From Irpex lacteus (taxonomy: Eukaryota; Basidiomycota; Agaricomycetes; Polyporales; Irpicaceae): a DNA stretch of 64,000 nt. This document shows positions 13,326 to 24,483 of the stretch, in pieces. Position numbers and translations under genes: made by a program. Under the pieces are notes generated by a model. That model was given only the letters and a program-made list of their open reading frames with translations. It ran no database searches and was not told the origin of the DNA. The DNA lies in NCBI GenBank assembly GCA_001986395.2, contig MQVO02000047.1:80344-144343 (forward strand), written 5' to 3'. Numbering within the stretch: position 1 is the stretch's first letter; every line of letters begins with the position of its first letter.

Positions 13326-13622
13326 GTGTAAATTGACGACTACGTCGTATACCTAAATAGTCAAAGTTGAGCTTGATGCGGTGGTCAGTGTGAGTGCCAG
13401 AGTACCGTGACACGCGATCGGGCGCGACCACGCCTGTGACAATGCGCGTTTTCGGACGTCACAGTGATCATAGCGGAAGGCGGGCGCCTTCCACCGGGGC
13501 TTTCCTTCTTCACCGACTCAAGCACTCTGACAACTTCTCTTTGACTTGACTTTCTATATACCCTTTCAGCAACAACCTACTATAGGAATAATTGCTATAC
13601 TTTAGCTTCTCCTCCCCAAAAC

Positions 13623-14228
13623 ATGGCCGCTTTACTTGCACTACGAAACCTCAAAGCCACGCCAACACTAGTCCCTCTCTCTCGAAGTCTTGTGAACAGG
13701 GCTGCTGCACGACCTGTACCTTCGCCCAGGGGTAAAGAGGCTTCAGGTATAACAACAATCAAAGTATCTAGCTTACTGACAGATATGTTAAACTGAACAG
13801 GTACAATTGACTCGCCCGCCGCCTTCTTGACCGCCATTGGTAGATCAGCGGAGACGAAGCTGAACGTAGAGACATGGGACGATCTGTGGAAGCAGAACGG
13901 AGAGTCGCTGAGGAAGGCTGGGCTTGCCGTTAAGGATAGAAGGTGCGCATACATCTCGGAGTACTCAGAGAAGGCGATGTGGCGCTGACGGTGTGCCAGG
14001 TATATCCTCTGGTCAATGGAGAAGTACCGCCTTGGAGAGAACCCAGCGGACTTTGCCCATCCACCTAAACCAAGGAAGAAAATACGCGGGTGAGTGATCC
14101 ATTGCTCGCCATTCTCCCATGGGCTCTATTCATAATGGTCGTTTCGTTTCGTTTCGTTCGATAGATGGGGTCCCAAAATCCAAAATGGCAAAGTAAACCG
14201 CTCACGGGCACGGCGGTCATCTAATTAG
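13623..14228 (+). CDS. Mitochondrial small ribosomal subunit protein mS41 (IGR motif, Fyv4 type)
   Basis: Four exons, 13623-13746, 13801-13942, 14000-14089 and 14165-14228, giving 139 residues with every splice in frame. The N-terminus is basic and lacks acids (MAALLALRNLKAT...LSRSLVNRAAARP), as in mitochondrial presequences. The core reads SPAAFLTAIGRSAE, which contains the IGR motif, then WDDLWKQNGESLRKAGL, RRYILWSMEKYRLG and IRGWGPKIQNGK. This matches the IGR-motif family of yeast Fyv4, a mitochondrial small-subunit protein. Length is normal for the family. It shares a 300-nt divergent promoter with the ORC6-like gene; TATATA occurs near 13555. Confidence 0.9.
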
Positions 14229-14683
14229 TTTCATTCTGCTGCGTGCATAGCCACTCTGTCTCGTTGAAGCTACCCTACCCTGATAGTATACATACACCGT
14301 CAGCATAATTAACTGCTTTCCGTTTGAAATCACGGTACCGATTATGAGAACTTATGACACGGCACCTCTAACAGTACCCAATGCTAAGTTCTCTTTATCC
14401 TCGATATTTAATAATGAAGAGAGTCGCGTGATGTGTTCTACTCGGCACTGTTTTGTTTCATACTATACCATGATACGAAGGTCAAGCCCCTTGGCTGTGC
14501 CCTCTGTCACGGTCTTCGTCGTAGATCCAAATCATGAAAGTAGGCTTCGAGGGCATAGAACACCGTGTGGATATGCATTAGTATGCTGTATAGGTCTCTG
14601 TTGTCTGTTATAAAATGCTTTTGGCTCATCGTAACCACAAAGACACCACCCACGCGATAAATGACACGAAAAAGTGTGAACGT

Positions 14684-14688
14684 AAAAA
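14684..14688 (-). terminator. Pol III terminator of tRNA-Glu(UUC)
   Basis: TTTTT on the minus strand 9 nt after the mature tRNA 3' end. Confidence 0.7.
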
Positions 14689-14697
14689 TCACAGGCA

Positions 14698-14769
14698 CTC
14701 CGATACGGGGAATCGAACCCCGAGCTACCGCGTGAAAGGCGGTAATGTTAGCCGTTACACCATATCGGA
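14698..14769 (-). tRNA. tRNA-Glu (UUC)
   Basis: A 72-nt cloverleaf on the minus strand. The acceptor stem pairs TCCGATA with TATCGGA, the anticodon loop is CTTTCAC (anticodon UUC), and the T-arm GGTTCGATTCC forms the B box. A run of five T on the transcribed strand (14684-14688) provides the polymerase III stop. No intron. Confidence 0.97.
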
Positions 14770-15333
14770 CATAATGAGGATGTAAAATATAAGTATATGG
14801 ACGTTGATGTAATTGTAGATCTACTGGCATGGCCTCTGCATCAACGTTCAACGTTCAACAGTGAATTCAAACGAGCATCAACCTTAAACTTGAAGCTCGA
14901 AGCTCGAAGCCCCGGTGTTTGGATTATTACCCTCATGTCCAAATATATGTCTTGCTTATAGGTCAGGTAGACTCGAGACAACATTCGCACGCTGGCAGTG
15001 CGCCGTTCTGGTCGTCAAATTTAGGGCTGGAAATTTAAGTTTCACGATAGAACGTCATTACGCGTCAGTACTAATGTCGCAAAAATGATAAGCGCCTCTA
15101 GATGCCTCTAGAGGCTCGGATAGGCCCGAGATATCTAGAGACCATCTAGAGATCAAACCTTTCGTCCGGAGAACCGGCTTTGCGCTGGCCGCTTATTATC
15201 GTAGGGCACTGGACTAAAGGTCAGTAACACCACCGTGCGGTTTTGGGCCAGCCAGTGGTACGATTTAAGTAAATAGAAACTTATCACAGCTGATTCACCC
15301 TAGGTAGTAGTACCAACTTGAAAGGGTACCAAC
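14770..15333. other. Intergenic with a TCTAGA-rich hairpin
   Basis: No gene. Positions 15094-15152 hold four CTCTAGA/TCTAGAG copies arranged as an imperfect inverted repeat around CTCGG...CCGAG. The remainder is unremarkable 5' flank of the F-box gene. Confidence 0.5.
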
Positions 15334-16887
15334 ATGGCACACTGGACACCCTCAATCTCGATGACGTCGTATCCTACCTCAGGTTTATCTTCCGCCGCTC
15401 GAATACCCCAAGAGCTATTTGACACTATCGTCTCATTTATTGGGCACGACCAACGCCTTGGACTCGAATTGCACGGCAGAGAATTCGACTTCGCATCACA
15501 CGCGTCTCGTAAAGAAGAGATACAACACCTCTCTGCCTCCGCCTTAACTTGCGTTCGCTGGGCGAATCTCACCAGGGGACGCATGTTCCACTCCATCGTG
15601 CTGCGCTCCCCTGGTGACCTCCGCTCGCTGAAAAGCTTTCTCCGGTCTAGTGGGCCTGACACTCGAATTCGTTCTATTGGCGACTGTCTTCAGACACTGG
15701 TTGTATTCTATCAGCTGGATCGGTATCCTTGGTTCTACGATATACAAACATTGCGGATGAATGGTGCACATAAGCTTGACCGCGTGCATCTTCACATCAC
15801 CGGACATATTTCTACTTCCCCTCGTGCTGGTACGGGCAGCCCGAGTACAATCCGACATCCCTTATTCCACCGCTCACCGCGGGCTCTGCCCATCTCCTTT
15901 CCAGAGTCGATCGCAGTCGACATCATCCTAGAAGACATCCACCTACCCAACTACGACATGGTCTGGAATCTCATACGCGACTTAGATCCTTTACGAGCCT
16001 ACGACATATACTGTCACCGCATTACCTGGGACGAGGTACCCGACGCCAGTACTTCCATGTCCAGATTCATTCCTTCCTTTGCTTGCGACCACATTACGCC
16101 GCAGGCCTCAGTCAGAGGCTGCACCGACGACGTCTTCACGATCACTTTGTTACACGACCGCGCCCGCCGGCGAATGCTATCAGGGAAAGAGCGGGGACTG
16201 CATCCGTTACTTAGCATATCGGATTCTCTACACCTGGTCCGTATCATGCGTACAATCTACTCAGAAGAGGCAAAGGAGTACGCTCGCGATGTTGCGGAGC
16301 CTCTTGAGCTGGTCGTGTGGGGTGAACCTCTGGACGCGTCTGACATGGTTTTGAACGAGGAATTTGCGCCGAACCTAAGCAGTATGTTCTCTTACTTGTT
16401 TCTGGTGTCGATGTGCTCATGTCTGGTTATTTCAATTGAAGAAAATTACTCATTTTATCTCAACATACGGGTCCGCGGTGGCCGTTACGGTGCCGGTCCT
16501 CTGCTGACGTGCTTCACGGAACCTCGAGTCCAACACGACCGGAGTGGTGACGGAGTATTACGGTGTGTTCTCATCGACATACGTCTATGGACACCAGAAG
16601 AAGTTCAATACACGGAGACTCTCGTCAACGCAATTCAGGGTTTCTCAACTTTGACGTGTATTGCAATCCAGTGCGACGACATACAAAGCTTGGCGGACTT
16701 CATTATGGACGCATCGGACGCGTTCAAGCCCGTACAAAACATGCTTAGGCTATTTTGCTGGCATGAAGAGGTAGAAGTCGAGGCGTACTGGGAAGAGATT
16801 GAGTACGACCGACTTCTGCAACAAGCAGAAGACATGGAAGAGAATGTGCGTGTGCGATCCTTCTGGGATACTGGTACTATGCACTAA
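15334..16887 (+). CDS. F-box-like protein, single exon
   Basis: Uninterrupted 517-codon frame. Near the N-terminus (residues 23-75) IPQELFDTIVSFIG ... SALTCVRWANLTRGRMFHSI has the layout of a fungal F-box: a proline-led helix pair, then a conserved C-x-x-W segment. Agaricomycete genomes carry many such proteins, thought to bring targets to SCF ubiquitin ligases. The rest is probably leucine-rich-repeat-like or beta-rich and variable (DRVHLHITGH, LVVWGEPLD). No named substrate-binding domain can be read. The C-terminal 60 residues are acidic. The 3' end is 111 nt from the convergent MON1 gene. Confidence 0.7.
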   Translation: MAHWTPSISMTSYPTSGLSSAARIPQELFDTIVSFIGHDQRLGLELHGREFDFASHASRKEEIQHLSASALTCVRWANLTRGRMFHSIVLRSPGDLRSLKSFLRSSGPDTRIRSIGDCLQTLVVFYQLDRYPWFYDIQTLRMNGAHKLDRVHLHITGHISTSPRAGTGSPSTIRHPLFHRSPRALPISFPESIAVDIILEDIHLPNYDMVWNLIRDLDPLRAYDIYCHRITWDEVPDASTSMSRFIPSFACDHITPQASVRGCTDDVFTITLLHDRARRRMLSGKERGLHPLLSISDSLHLVRIMRTIYSEEAKEYARDVAEPLELVVWGEPLDASDMVLNEEFAPNLSSMFSYLFLVSMCSCLVISIEENYSFYLNIRVRGGRYGAGPLLTCFTEPRVQHDRSGDGVLRCVLIDIRLWTPEEVQYTETLVNAIQGFSTLTCIAIQCDDIQSLADFIMDASDAFKPVQNMLRLFCWHEEVEVEAYWEEIEYDRLLQQAEDMEENVRVRSFWDTGTMH

Positions 16888-16998
16888 CCGAATGCACTCT
16901 AACATTGGCAGGACTCTGAGTTCCCCGCTATCGTGGATTAGATTTAGCTGGCACGCAGTAAATATTTCCACGCGTCGTGAATTCATACAGTTGCAGCT

Positions 16999-19550
16999 CT
17001 AAAATACAGGAGCATCCCGTAGGAACAACCTCTTCTCTTCCTTCTGTATCCACCTAGCAATACCGTTCGCAGCGTTGATCACCGCACTCTTCGGAAGCAA
17101 CGGCGACATTGCGAGGTACAGCTCGTACGGCTTGGTGATCTATGCGCAATATGTCAGTGGCCGCATGAGGTGTTTGAAACATAGAAGGCTTACCCAACCT
17201 AAGACGCTCTCTTTCTCTGTGCGGAGATATTGTAGCTTCAATGTTCCCTCTTGACCAGATTTGGCGTGTATAGCGTCGTGGACCGTTTGGTATAGGGTGA
17301 TCAGTCTGCGTGGATCTTTCGTCAGTGATGTTAAGGTGGTAGGTGGACGGCGAATCATACCGTCTTCGTTCGTTCAGGTCGTCATAAGGGTCTTCGTACC
17401 CCGGCATTGTCACCTGTACATGAGACCTACTCTTGTACAAGAAATGTCGTAGACCCGGTATACTGAGATCGCCGACCGAGTACTCTGTGTGGCCTTTCGC
17501 AATAGCATTGATAATCGCCTTGATTGCACCCTCCCGTTCAAGTTTCTGGTGAATACGAGAGAATTTAGCCCGATAACCAATGCCAGCCAAGTAAGATCTC
17601 TTACCTCTGCCACTGCAGAACACCAGTTTCTCACTCCGTCAAAGTCTCCAAGGCCAGATACGCATATCAGGCCAACCTCAATCTGCGGAGTCGACAGGCT
17701 CGCCGCTGATGTAATTGATGTAGCTGTGTTACTTCGGTGCAGAGCCTCGGGACTTGAGGGTCTCGTGTTTCCCTCTTGCCTCTCGGATTCTTGAGGTGAA
17801 GCTCGTATGGATGACCCACTGCTGGTAGGGACATCAGGCTCTTGTGTCGATGTAGGGCCGCTCGAAGATTCCGTCGAAGGTAGCGTCGGAGTTTGGGTCG
17901 CGGTTGTCGTATCGTCATCCTTCCGCCGAAGAAAGGTCACATAAGCATTGACGAAAGCTGCAGGATTGAACTTCGGAAGACATATAGGTAGCCAGGAGGC
18001 TGCGGCTGAAGAGTTGACAGATGACGATGACTGCACAGTGTTTATGAGGATATGCAGGTCGGAAGGATGTATTGAATGCTTCTTCGGCCGGACAAGCGTT
18101 ATGACGCGACCTTGAGCAACTAATACTACGTAGAGTATATCCTGCAAGAAGTAGGTAAGGGAGTACACAGTTGCAAAGCTATTGCGAACTAACCTTGATC
18201 TTCGACGTAGGTACCAAGGCCTCCCCTATGTTTCGTCGTAGGGTCGGATCCAGCCTGAGACAGTGCAACGATGACGTTCCCATGGCTAGGTCCCACTCTA
18301 AGCTTTCTAGCAAAGAGTAGAACAGTGGTTCTGCTCCTGCGTGGAGTGTGAGGAGAAACTCGAAGACGTGAATATATTGTCTGCGTTACTTACCACCTAG
18401 TAGTCGTCTCAGGTCGAAGTTGTTTCTACGCTCAAACATGCGTCTCAGCTGTTCCGCCGAAACCACACTCAAGATCTGTAGGTGTAGATACTCAAGATGA
18501 AAGCGTGTCTTTCTTCTTCATCGTGAGTTGATCTGAGTGGTAACTTTCCATAAACTAAGAGACTCACAACAGACTCTGGTTCTCCCCAATCAGAGACGCA
18601 AACATAGTACAGTGGAGATCGAAGTAGGAATGTGATGCGTGTCCTGCCTGCGTTTACGCAGCGAATCTTGTCCCCAGAATCGATGAATACGGAGATCAGA
18701 GCTTGCATAAGCCCTATAAGAGACGTGAAATTAGATGAGTCTTCGTCCGACTGACGGCTGTCCAAGAGTTGTGTTGAGAGGTCATGGTATGAATGACAGA
18801 AGGTTTTGAATGGCCCACCTAATGAAGACCGGCTTTCCAGCATCGGTAAGAACGAAGTATTGGCGAGGAGAATACATGTCTGCTGTTAGTACAGGGTTAG
18901 TGGCGGTCGTTAGTCCTGCTTTGAGTACAATGCTACATAGCGGCAAGCACGCCTACCTGCGGAATGGAGCTCTCCGACGTCAACGAGCTTCTCTCTCCTC
19001 TTTCCAGGACGATGGCCACCCTCTTAATAGCACACAGAACATGAGTTCCAACCATACTATAATCGTAGGATCTGCACATGCAAGAACACGCACCCCCATG
19101 GTCCGTCTTCTGACTTAATGTCCGGCGAAGCTGTTCACGCAAGTTCTTCTTCGCCTCCTCATCTCCCAGCACACTCTCACCATCCATACGTCCAGTCGCA
19201 TTTCCCTGTACTATCTCGACTTCCAACTCGGGCTCTGGTACAAGTATCCCTTCGGCCGGTGAATCCAAAGGTAGATTCACCACAGATGCCGCGGACGAGG
19301 GTATCGAGCTTTCCGTTCCTGTTCCTAAAGCTGGCGGAGCAGGTTGAGGCGGAGACATAGATATAGGTGTAGGTGCGTGACTGTAGACTCTCAGCGACGA
19401 TAGCGACGGTGCAGAATGCAGAACGGGCGGTATGAGACGGGCTGGGGTGGTCGCTTGAGGCAAGGGTGTCCCAGCTCTTGATGAGGTCCGCGAGCGAGAT
19501 GAGGATCTGTGCATCGGTTTGGGTATGAACGGCTGGGAGTCTGGGGGCAT
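16999..19550 (-). CDS. MON1: MON1, Mon1-Ccz1 Rab7/Ypt7 exchange factor subunit
   Basis: Multi-exon gene. A Ser/Pro-rich disordered N-terminus is followed by conserved longin-domain segments: SPRQYFVLTDAGKPVFIS, then LIGLMQALISVFIDSGDK, TRITFLLRSPLYYVCVSDWG, LEYLHLQILSVVS, RRNNFDLRRLLGG and LYVVLVAQGRVITLVRPKK. The C-terminus has YKSRSHVQVTMPGYEDPY and KESVLGWITKPYELYLA. These are the hallmark blocks of MON1, which with Ccz1 activates the late-endosome/vacuole Rab Ypt7 and is needed for vacuole fusion and autophagy. I found the exon ending VFI(S) joining the RQSDED exon through a 61-nt intron. The join near 19000 (exon 1 to the SPRQYF exon) is less sure, because a small extra exon may lie between. 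The start MPPDSQPFIPKP is at 19550. Confidence 0.9.
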
Positions 19551-19741
19551 GTCGGTCGTACAACTGTGCGATAATTTAGTAAGATGGCATGAGTTCCGTT
19601 TCCAGAGATGATGGTGGTTAGCGGTAAAGATTGCAACTCGTGTGAGACGCTGAATCTCTGAGTTGTCTCAGACCTCTACCTACAGCACTTTGGCCGGTTC
19701 CAAGACAACGCCTCGGATATTACAAAGTCCACAGAAGCTCC

Positions 19742-20830
19742 ATGGATATCACTCACATACCTCCATCGATTCGTGGTGACCCATGGTTTGAAGACGGCAA
19801 TATCATCCTCCTTGCCGACCCAGAAGACTCCAAGTCTGCCGCGGTAGCGTTCAGGGTACACCGGGGAGTGCTCGCACGACACTCGGAGGTCTTCGAGTCA
19901 ATGTTGATAAGTGCTCATCCCAACGAGGAGAGCTCTGAGCATTGTCCCGTGGTGCGCTTGCACGACATCCCCATTGAGCTGAGCAACCTCATCAAGGCTC
20001 TCTATGATGGCCCGCGCGGTCTGTGCGTATATACATTGCTCCTGCTCACACACCCATACGGATGTTGATACTGATTATAGAAAGGTCTTAGCGACACAGA
20101 GCATCTGCGCGGCATCCAGGATTTCTTCTATTACGCCGGAATACTACGTATTTCGACAAAGTACTGCATCGCTCACATTCGCACCCAGGCCATACGCCAT
20201 CTCATGCAGACATGGTCACACACTCTGCGCGGGCACGATGACATGCTCGAACGTGCCCTTAGTACCCCGGAGGAAGAGGGCCTATCATATCCCTACGTTC
20301 ATCCCCTGCATGTCCTAAACCTTGCCCGGGCAACGGACGTGCGCATCGTCGTCCCATCGGCACTCTATTTCCTCTCGCTGTATCCCCTCACAGATCTCCT
20401 CAAAGGGGATCATCCCAAACTCTTAGTCGACCACGCTTCTCGGCCGTCCAACGAGCTTACCATGCAGGACCTGCAAAGTTACACTCTCATGTTCCAATAC
20501 AGAGTCCAGATCATCCTGAACTTCGTCCGCAAGACTTGCGGCGCAAGACCGCAGACGGAGAGATGTACGAGCCAAGGAGCATGTCGAAAGGGTTTCTCTC
20601 AGTTGTCGAATCGCTTGTCACGCGAATGGTTAACGCGCACTGGCCCGATCCATTTCATGTCACAGGCGGTCGAGGAACTCGGTGATTTCCCAGGTATCTG
20701 TGGCCTATGTCGTGCGGCGTTCAAGAAAGACGTAAATGCGGCAAGGGAAGAGGCCTGGAAGAACCTCCCAGCGGCAGTCAATCTGCCTTCCTGGGATCGC
20801 CTTGAAGCTGTAGAGTTCGCAAAGTCATAG
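19742..20830 (+). CDS. BTB/POZ domain protein
   Basis: Two exons, 19742-20022 and 20092-20830, 339 residues; donor GTGCGT and acceptor CTTAG keep the frame through YDGPRGLDTEHLRG. Residues 10-100 form a BTB fold: DPWFEDGNIILLADPED ... VAFRVHRGVLARHSEVFESML ... VVRLHDIPIELSNLIKALYDG. The second exon continues with AGILRISTKYCIAHIR and a Cys-containing C-terminal part (ICGLCRAAFKKD) ending in a short helix. This architecture is a common expanded family in mushroom fungi with no established role; BTB domains usually mediate dimerisation or Cullin-3 binding. The start lies 191 nt from the divergent MON1 start. Confidence 0.85.
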
Positions 20831-20909
20831 CAGGAAAAACTTGGGCTTGTTTCGCGCATTTAATATAGGACAGTTTGGATATGACATAATCGCAATGGAT
20901 AGTTGGGTT

Positions 20910-22563
20910 TTAATATTGGATCTTTGGTGAGATTAGCCTTCCTTGTATCCACATCTTACTCCGGTTTCTGACATCTCCCAAACAGAACCATTTCTCCACG
21001 GCTTCTAGTGACAGTATACGTAGAATTTGGGTGTCCCCGCCGTCCAAGAAGTCCAGAGGGCCCACACCGAGTTTGGTACTGTTATTTATTATATCGACTG
21101 CAGGGCGGTCAGAATATCATATGGGTTCCATGCTGGGGAACGCACTCACTCTGCTGAACATCAAAGGGTGCTCCTACCCGGAAGACTCCTGACTGCAGAC
21201 CTAGAGCCTCCGCCCCGCCTCTCGTCGCAAGATATAGCGCCTCCTTCCAGTCTATCGACAATGGCCGCTCAGCATGTGCCTCCTCGTTGCTCGACTGTTT
21301 CTTTGACTGAGCCATCACACTACCTCCCTCTCTAATCCTGGATACCGTCACAGCATATCTCATCGCTGACTCAATGCTGATATCGTACCCGCCGGCGATG
21401 TCTGTGCCCAGGCCCACACGCACCCCGTTCTGCAACGCTTCCCGTAGAGGAAACGGTTCAGCAGAAAAGTACGCGTTTGATAGAGGGCAATGGGCAATCG
21501 CTGTGCCACGCGTAGCTACGCGGTTGAGCATGGGCTGGTCCAAGAACGTACAGTGCGCTTGCACCGTTCGTGGTGTGAGAAGCGTATGCTACCATAGTGA
21601 TGTTAATTGCATTGCTTAACTAGCAATCTGCTATGTAAGCTATCCCACGTACCCGATCGAATACATCGATATCTTCCATATTACGCTGTTGTCGTACCCA
21701 TTCGACTTGATCGTAAGCCTCGGCCATATGACTCTGTATACGGAGGTTCTTCTCTTCGGAGAGCTGGCCAAGGCGACTGAGCAGCTCATCTGAGCATGTC
21801 GGCACAAAACGAGGGGTGAGAACAGGTTCAATAAGCTTCTCGTGAGGGGCGAGTTGGGCCTCCAAGGCGTTACAATTATGTATGAACGACTTCACGGAGG
21901 CAATGGCTGCGTCAGCGGACGCCTCCATATAAGACTGTCGCGAGGACTGGTCCATTGACAATTTGCCCACGAATGCTCGTATCCCAGCTTCTCGCATGCA
22001 TTCTGCAAGTATCAAGCTAATTTAATGCAGTAGGTCAACATCAGATTATCATATGACATTCAAGCTGAAAAAATGATCGTACTTGGATGTCTCATTGATA
22101 GTACCAAAAAGGAGCACAGCGCCCGTGCCATTCTCTACAAGACGTTCAGCAAGTCGCGTGTAGACCTTCCTCGCCAGCTGAGGGTCCGCATCTATCTTCT
22201 CCTCCGCCTTGAAAGCGTATTCGTTGAGCCATTCCATCAGCGGAAGATGTAGGCCTGTTCCTTGGTAGAGGAATTGCGGTGCATGGAGATGCAAATCGCA
22301 GAAAGTAGGTAACAGAAAGCTACCGGGTGGGATAAGTATAGGGTCCATAGTGGCCTCGCTTAGAATTTTTTGGGATGCGCTGGAAGATGCATCGTCGAGA
22401 AAGTTGATATATCCCTTCTCGTCCACTCCTATGGCGTGCCATTCAATCGTCAACTTATGATGAGCTTGTTGAACTTGACTTGGTACTGACCTAGTAATTG
22501 ATCTTGAAGAATTTGTAGTTCTCCTAGTCTCGGGGTGTGCACCAAATTCCCCCTGAGGAGCAT
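20910..22563 (-). CDS. Guanine deaminase
   Basis: Multi-exon gene for the amidohydrolase that converts guanine to xanthine and ammonia in purine salvage or breakdown. The N-terminus is MLLRGNLVHTPRLGELQILQ joining through a 61-nt intron to GVDEKGYINF. Metal- and substrate-site motifs follow in order: TFCDLHLHAPQF (near 22290), RIQSHMAEA (near 21730), QAHCTFL (near 21545) and GTDIAGGYDISIESAMRYA (near 21390). The last exon encodes DVRNRSKMWIQGR, matching the usual GDxRN...W(V/I)xG ending. All catalytic His and Asp residues are present. The start at 22563 is 203 nt from the divergent hydrate epimerase start. Confidence 0.93.
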
Positions 22564-22766
22564 CTTGAACTGTTTGCGATCTACTGGCAGCTGGCCATGG
22601 CTTTAAGATAACAGCTATCTATGGCGCTTAGTTGCTTACTTGTATGTATGACGTCACACGTTTATGTACACGATCGAGATATAGTAGTACCATCGGGTTT
22701 CTCCCTTCGACTCTCAAACTGACTACCACCATACATTACTAACGCGCACCAGATATAACCGCAACA
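22564..22766. promoter_or_regulatory. Shared divergent promoter
   Basis: 203 nt separate the guanine deaminase and NAD(P)H-hydrate epimerase starts, so both promoters must lie here. I see no strong TATA box. Confidence 0.45.
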
Positions 22767-23831
22767 ATGTCCATTAGATATCTTACCGCGAGGCTTGCTC
22801 AGCAAGTGGGTGTAACTCTGCATTCGTACTCGTGATGGACTTCTAACATCGGAAAAGATAGATGAAGAGCTTATGAGTGCTGCTGGGTCGTTCAGTCTGG
22901 ATCAGGTAGACTCGTATCTGTCCGTTGAGAACCGTTGACGTACATACTAATGAGGGACTGCTAGCTTATGGAACTTGCAGGTCTGGCATGTGCACAGACT
23001 CTTGCTACAGTTTACAAACGCGAGACGCACCCTCGTGTTCTGGTCTGCTGTGGCCCAGGAAATCAAGGCGGGGATGGGCTGGTCGCTGCAAGACATCTCG
23101 GTAAGAGCTATACAGACACTTTTTACATGCAAGGCCAAGTAACCTGACCCATAATCAGGCATGTTCGGCTATAACCCTACCATTTGGATGCCCAAGGTCA
23201 GCATAGATCGCTAGCTTACATGATATCATACGTCACTGATACACTCTTCAGCCAGGATCAAAGGAGATATACCAGGTACTTCCGCCCATGCAGCGATATT
23301 GGGCGAGTGGTGCTGATGCCATGAGCAGCGCTTGAAAGCACAGTGCGAGAACATGAAAATCCCAATCATCGCACCGTCTGCCGAGACTTCACCCTTGCGC
23401 GATGCATTGGCTCGTTCGGACGTTGTTCTGGACGCTATCTTTGGATTCTCGTTCAAGCCGCCTGTTCGCGCGCCATTTGACTCAGCCCTGCCACTGATCA
23501 CCGAGTCGAAGCTTCCCATTGTATCTGTGGATATCCCTTCTGGTTGGGACGTCGAGAAGGGGAACGAGGCCGGTGTCGGGCTGGAGCCCGACGTGTTAAT
23601 TAGTTTGACTGCGCCGAAGGAAGGAGCAAAGAACTTCAAGGGGCGTCACTTTCTAGGTGGACGCTTCGTGACAAAGTGAGCTTACAGTCTCGTGCACTCC
23701 GACTATCCATAACGCTGACTTCCTATCACAGAGCAATGGCAGAGAAATTCAACCTCAACCTCCCGGAGTATCCGGGCTTCGAACAAATCGTGGAGATCAC
23801 GAACCTCGGTGAATCATCACAGAAACTCTGA
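22767..23831 (+). CDS. NAD(P)H-hydrate epimerase
   Basis: Seven exons (22767-22805, 22858-22905, 22965-23100, 23159-23196, 23252-23275, 23329-23675, 23732-23831), all joins in frame, giving a compact YjeF_N-domain protein. It epimerises damaged R-NAD(P)H hydrate so the partner dehydratase can repair it. Diagnostic segments: [40 protein letters not shown] (Rossmann nucleotide loop), [34 protein letters not shown] and the C-terminal [13 protein letters not shown]. Two exons are only 24 and 38 nt long. There is no clear presequence, though the first 13 residues ([13 protein letters not shown]) are basic and could direct part of it to mitochondria. Confidence 0.93.
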
Positions 23832-24020
23832 ATTCGTCCTATACTTGAAGCTTGATGGGCTACTGGCATAGAATACGGGCAGTCGTACTCATAGGGCTAT
23901 GTCAAGCTCTATAGCTATCTCACTACACTTCGTGTTAATGTACCTGCAATCTGGTGACGTGATTTCGAGTTTTGTCCCTATCTCGTTGAAAAATTAATCA
24001 CTTTCTGCATGAGAGCTCGG
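23832..24020. other. 3' flank of hydrate epimerase
   Basis: Non-coding stretch between the epimerase stop and the MITE-like element. Confidence 0.4.
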
Positions 24021-24483
24021 TACAGGGTTTGCCCGGTCCTTGAAAGACCACATCGAACTTCGATATTCCGAGCGACTTCCATTGATAATAAATGCTCAAA
24101 ATATTCATATGATATCTTCATATTGCTTTAAAACTAATACCAGCCTGGTTTGGGCCAAAAATGCCCGTGAGACATGTTATGGACGGTGGGTCAAAACGAG
24201 TACACCCACTCGTTGAAAGGGCTATATACGGCAGGTGAGCTGCCATATATAGTAGGCCATCACCGTTTTCACACCCCAGGCGCCCAAATTTATTGTGGCC
24301 TCCCGCCCTCATATATCGGGGTCGCGACAACGGTACCAATCTGCATCAATATGACACGGGATGAGTAATGAGACACTGCGGCTATCCTTATACAAGCTTT
24401 TCTAATTTATTTTATCACAAGAACGAGCGTTATCGAGCCCTTTCAAGGAACGGTCCGCTTTCAAGGACCGGGCAAACCCTGTA
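24021..24483. mobile_element. MITE-like non-autonomous DNA transposon
   Basis: The segment is bounded by perfect 26-bp terminal inverted repeats at 24021-24046 and 24458-24483, each starting TACAGGGTTTGCCCGGTCC. The outermost TA on each side could be a TA target duplication, as in Tc1/mariner-type elements, giving an element of about 459 bp. It has no transposase frame. A degenerate extra copy of the repeat (CTTTCAAGGAACGGTCC) lies just inside the right end, and an internal hairpin (ctatatacggcag / ctgccatatatag) spans 24222-24252. It lies between the epimerase gene and the sugar transporter promoter. Confidence 0.8.

Noticed and set aside
16999..17001. MON1 extension past this stop
   Set aside because: The DAPVF ending with the stop at 16999-17001 matches the usual MON1 length and the next gene is convergent 111 nt away.
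20019..20084. Alternative BTB gene intron with donor GTCTGT
   Set aside because: It keeps the frame, but the donor is poor. GTGCGT at 20023 with acceptor CTTAG at 20091 also keeps the frame with better sites.
22454..22490. Guanine deaminase start at the TTG codon at 22453
   Set aside because: It lies within a 61-nt intron. Splicing from the exon starting at 22563 gives the family N-terminus in frame.
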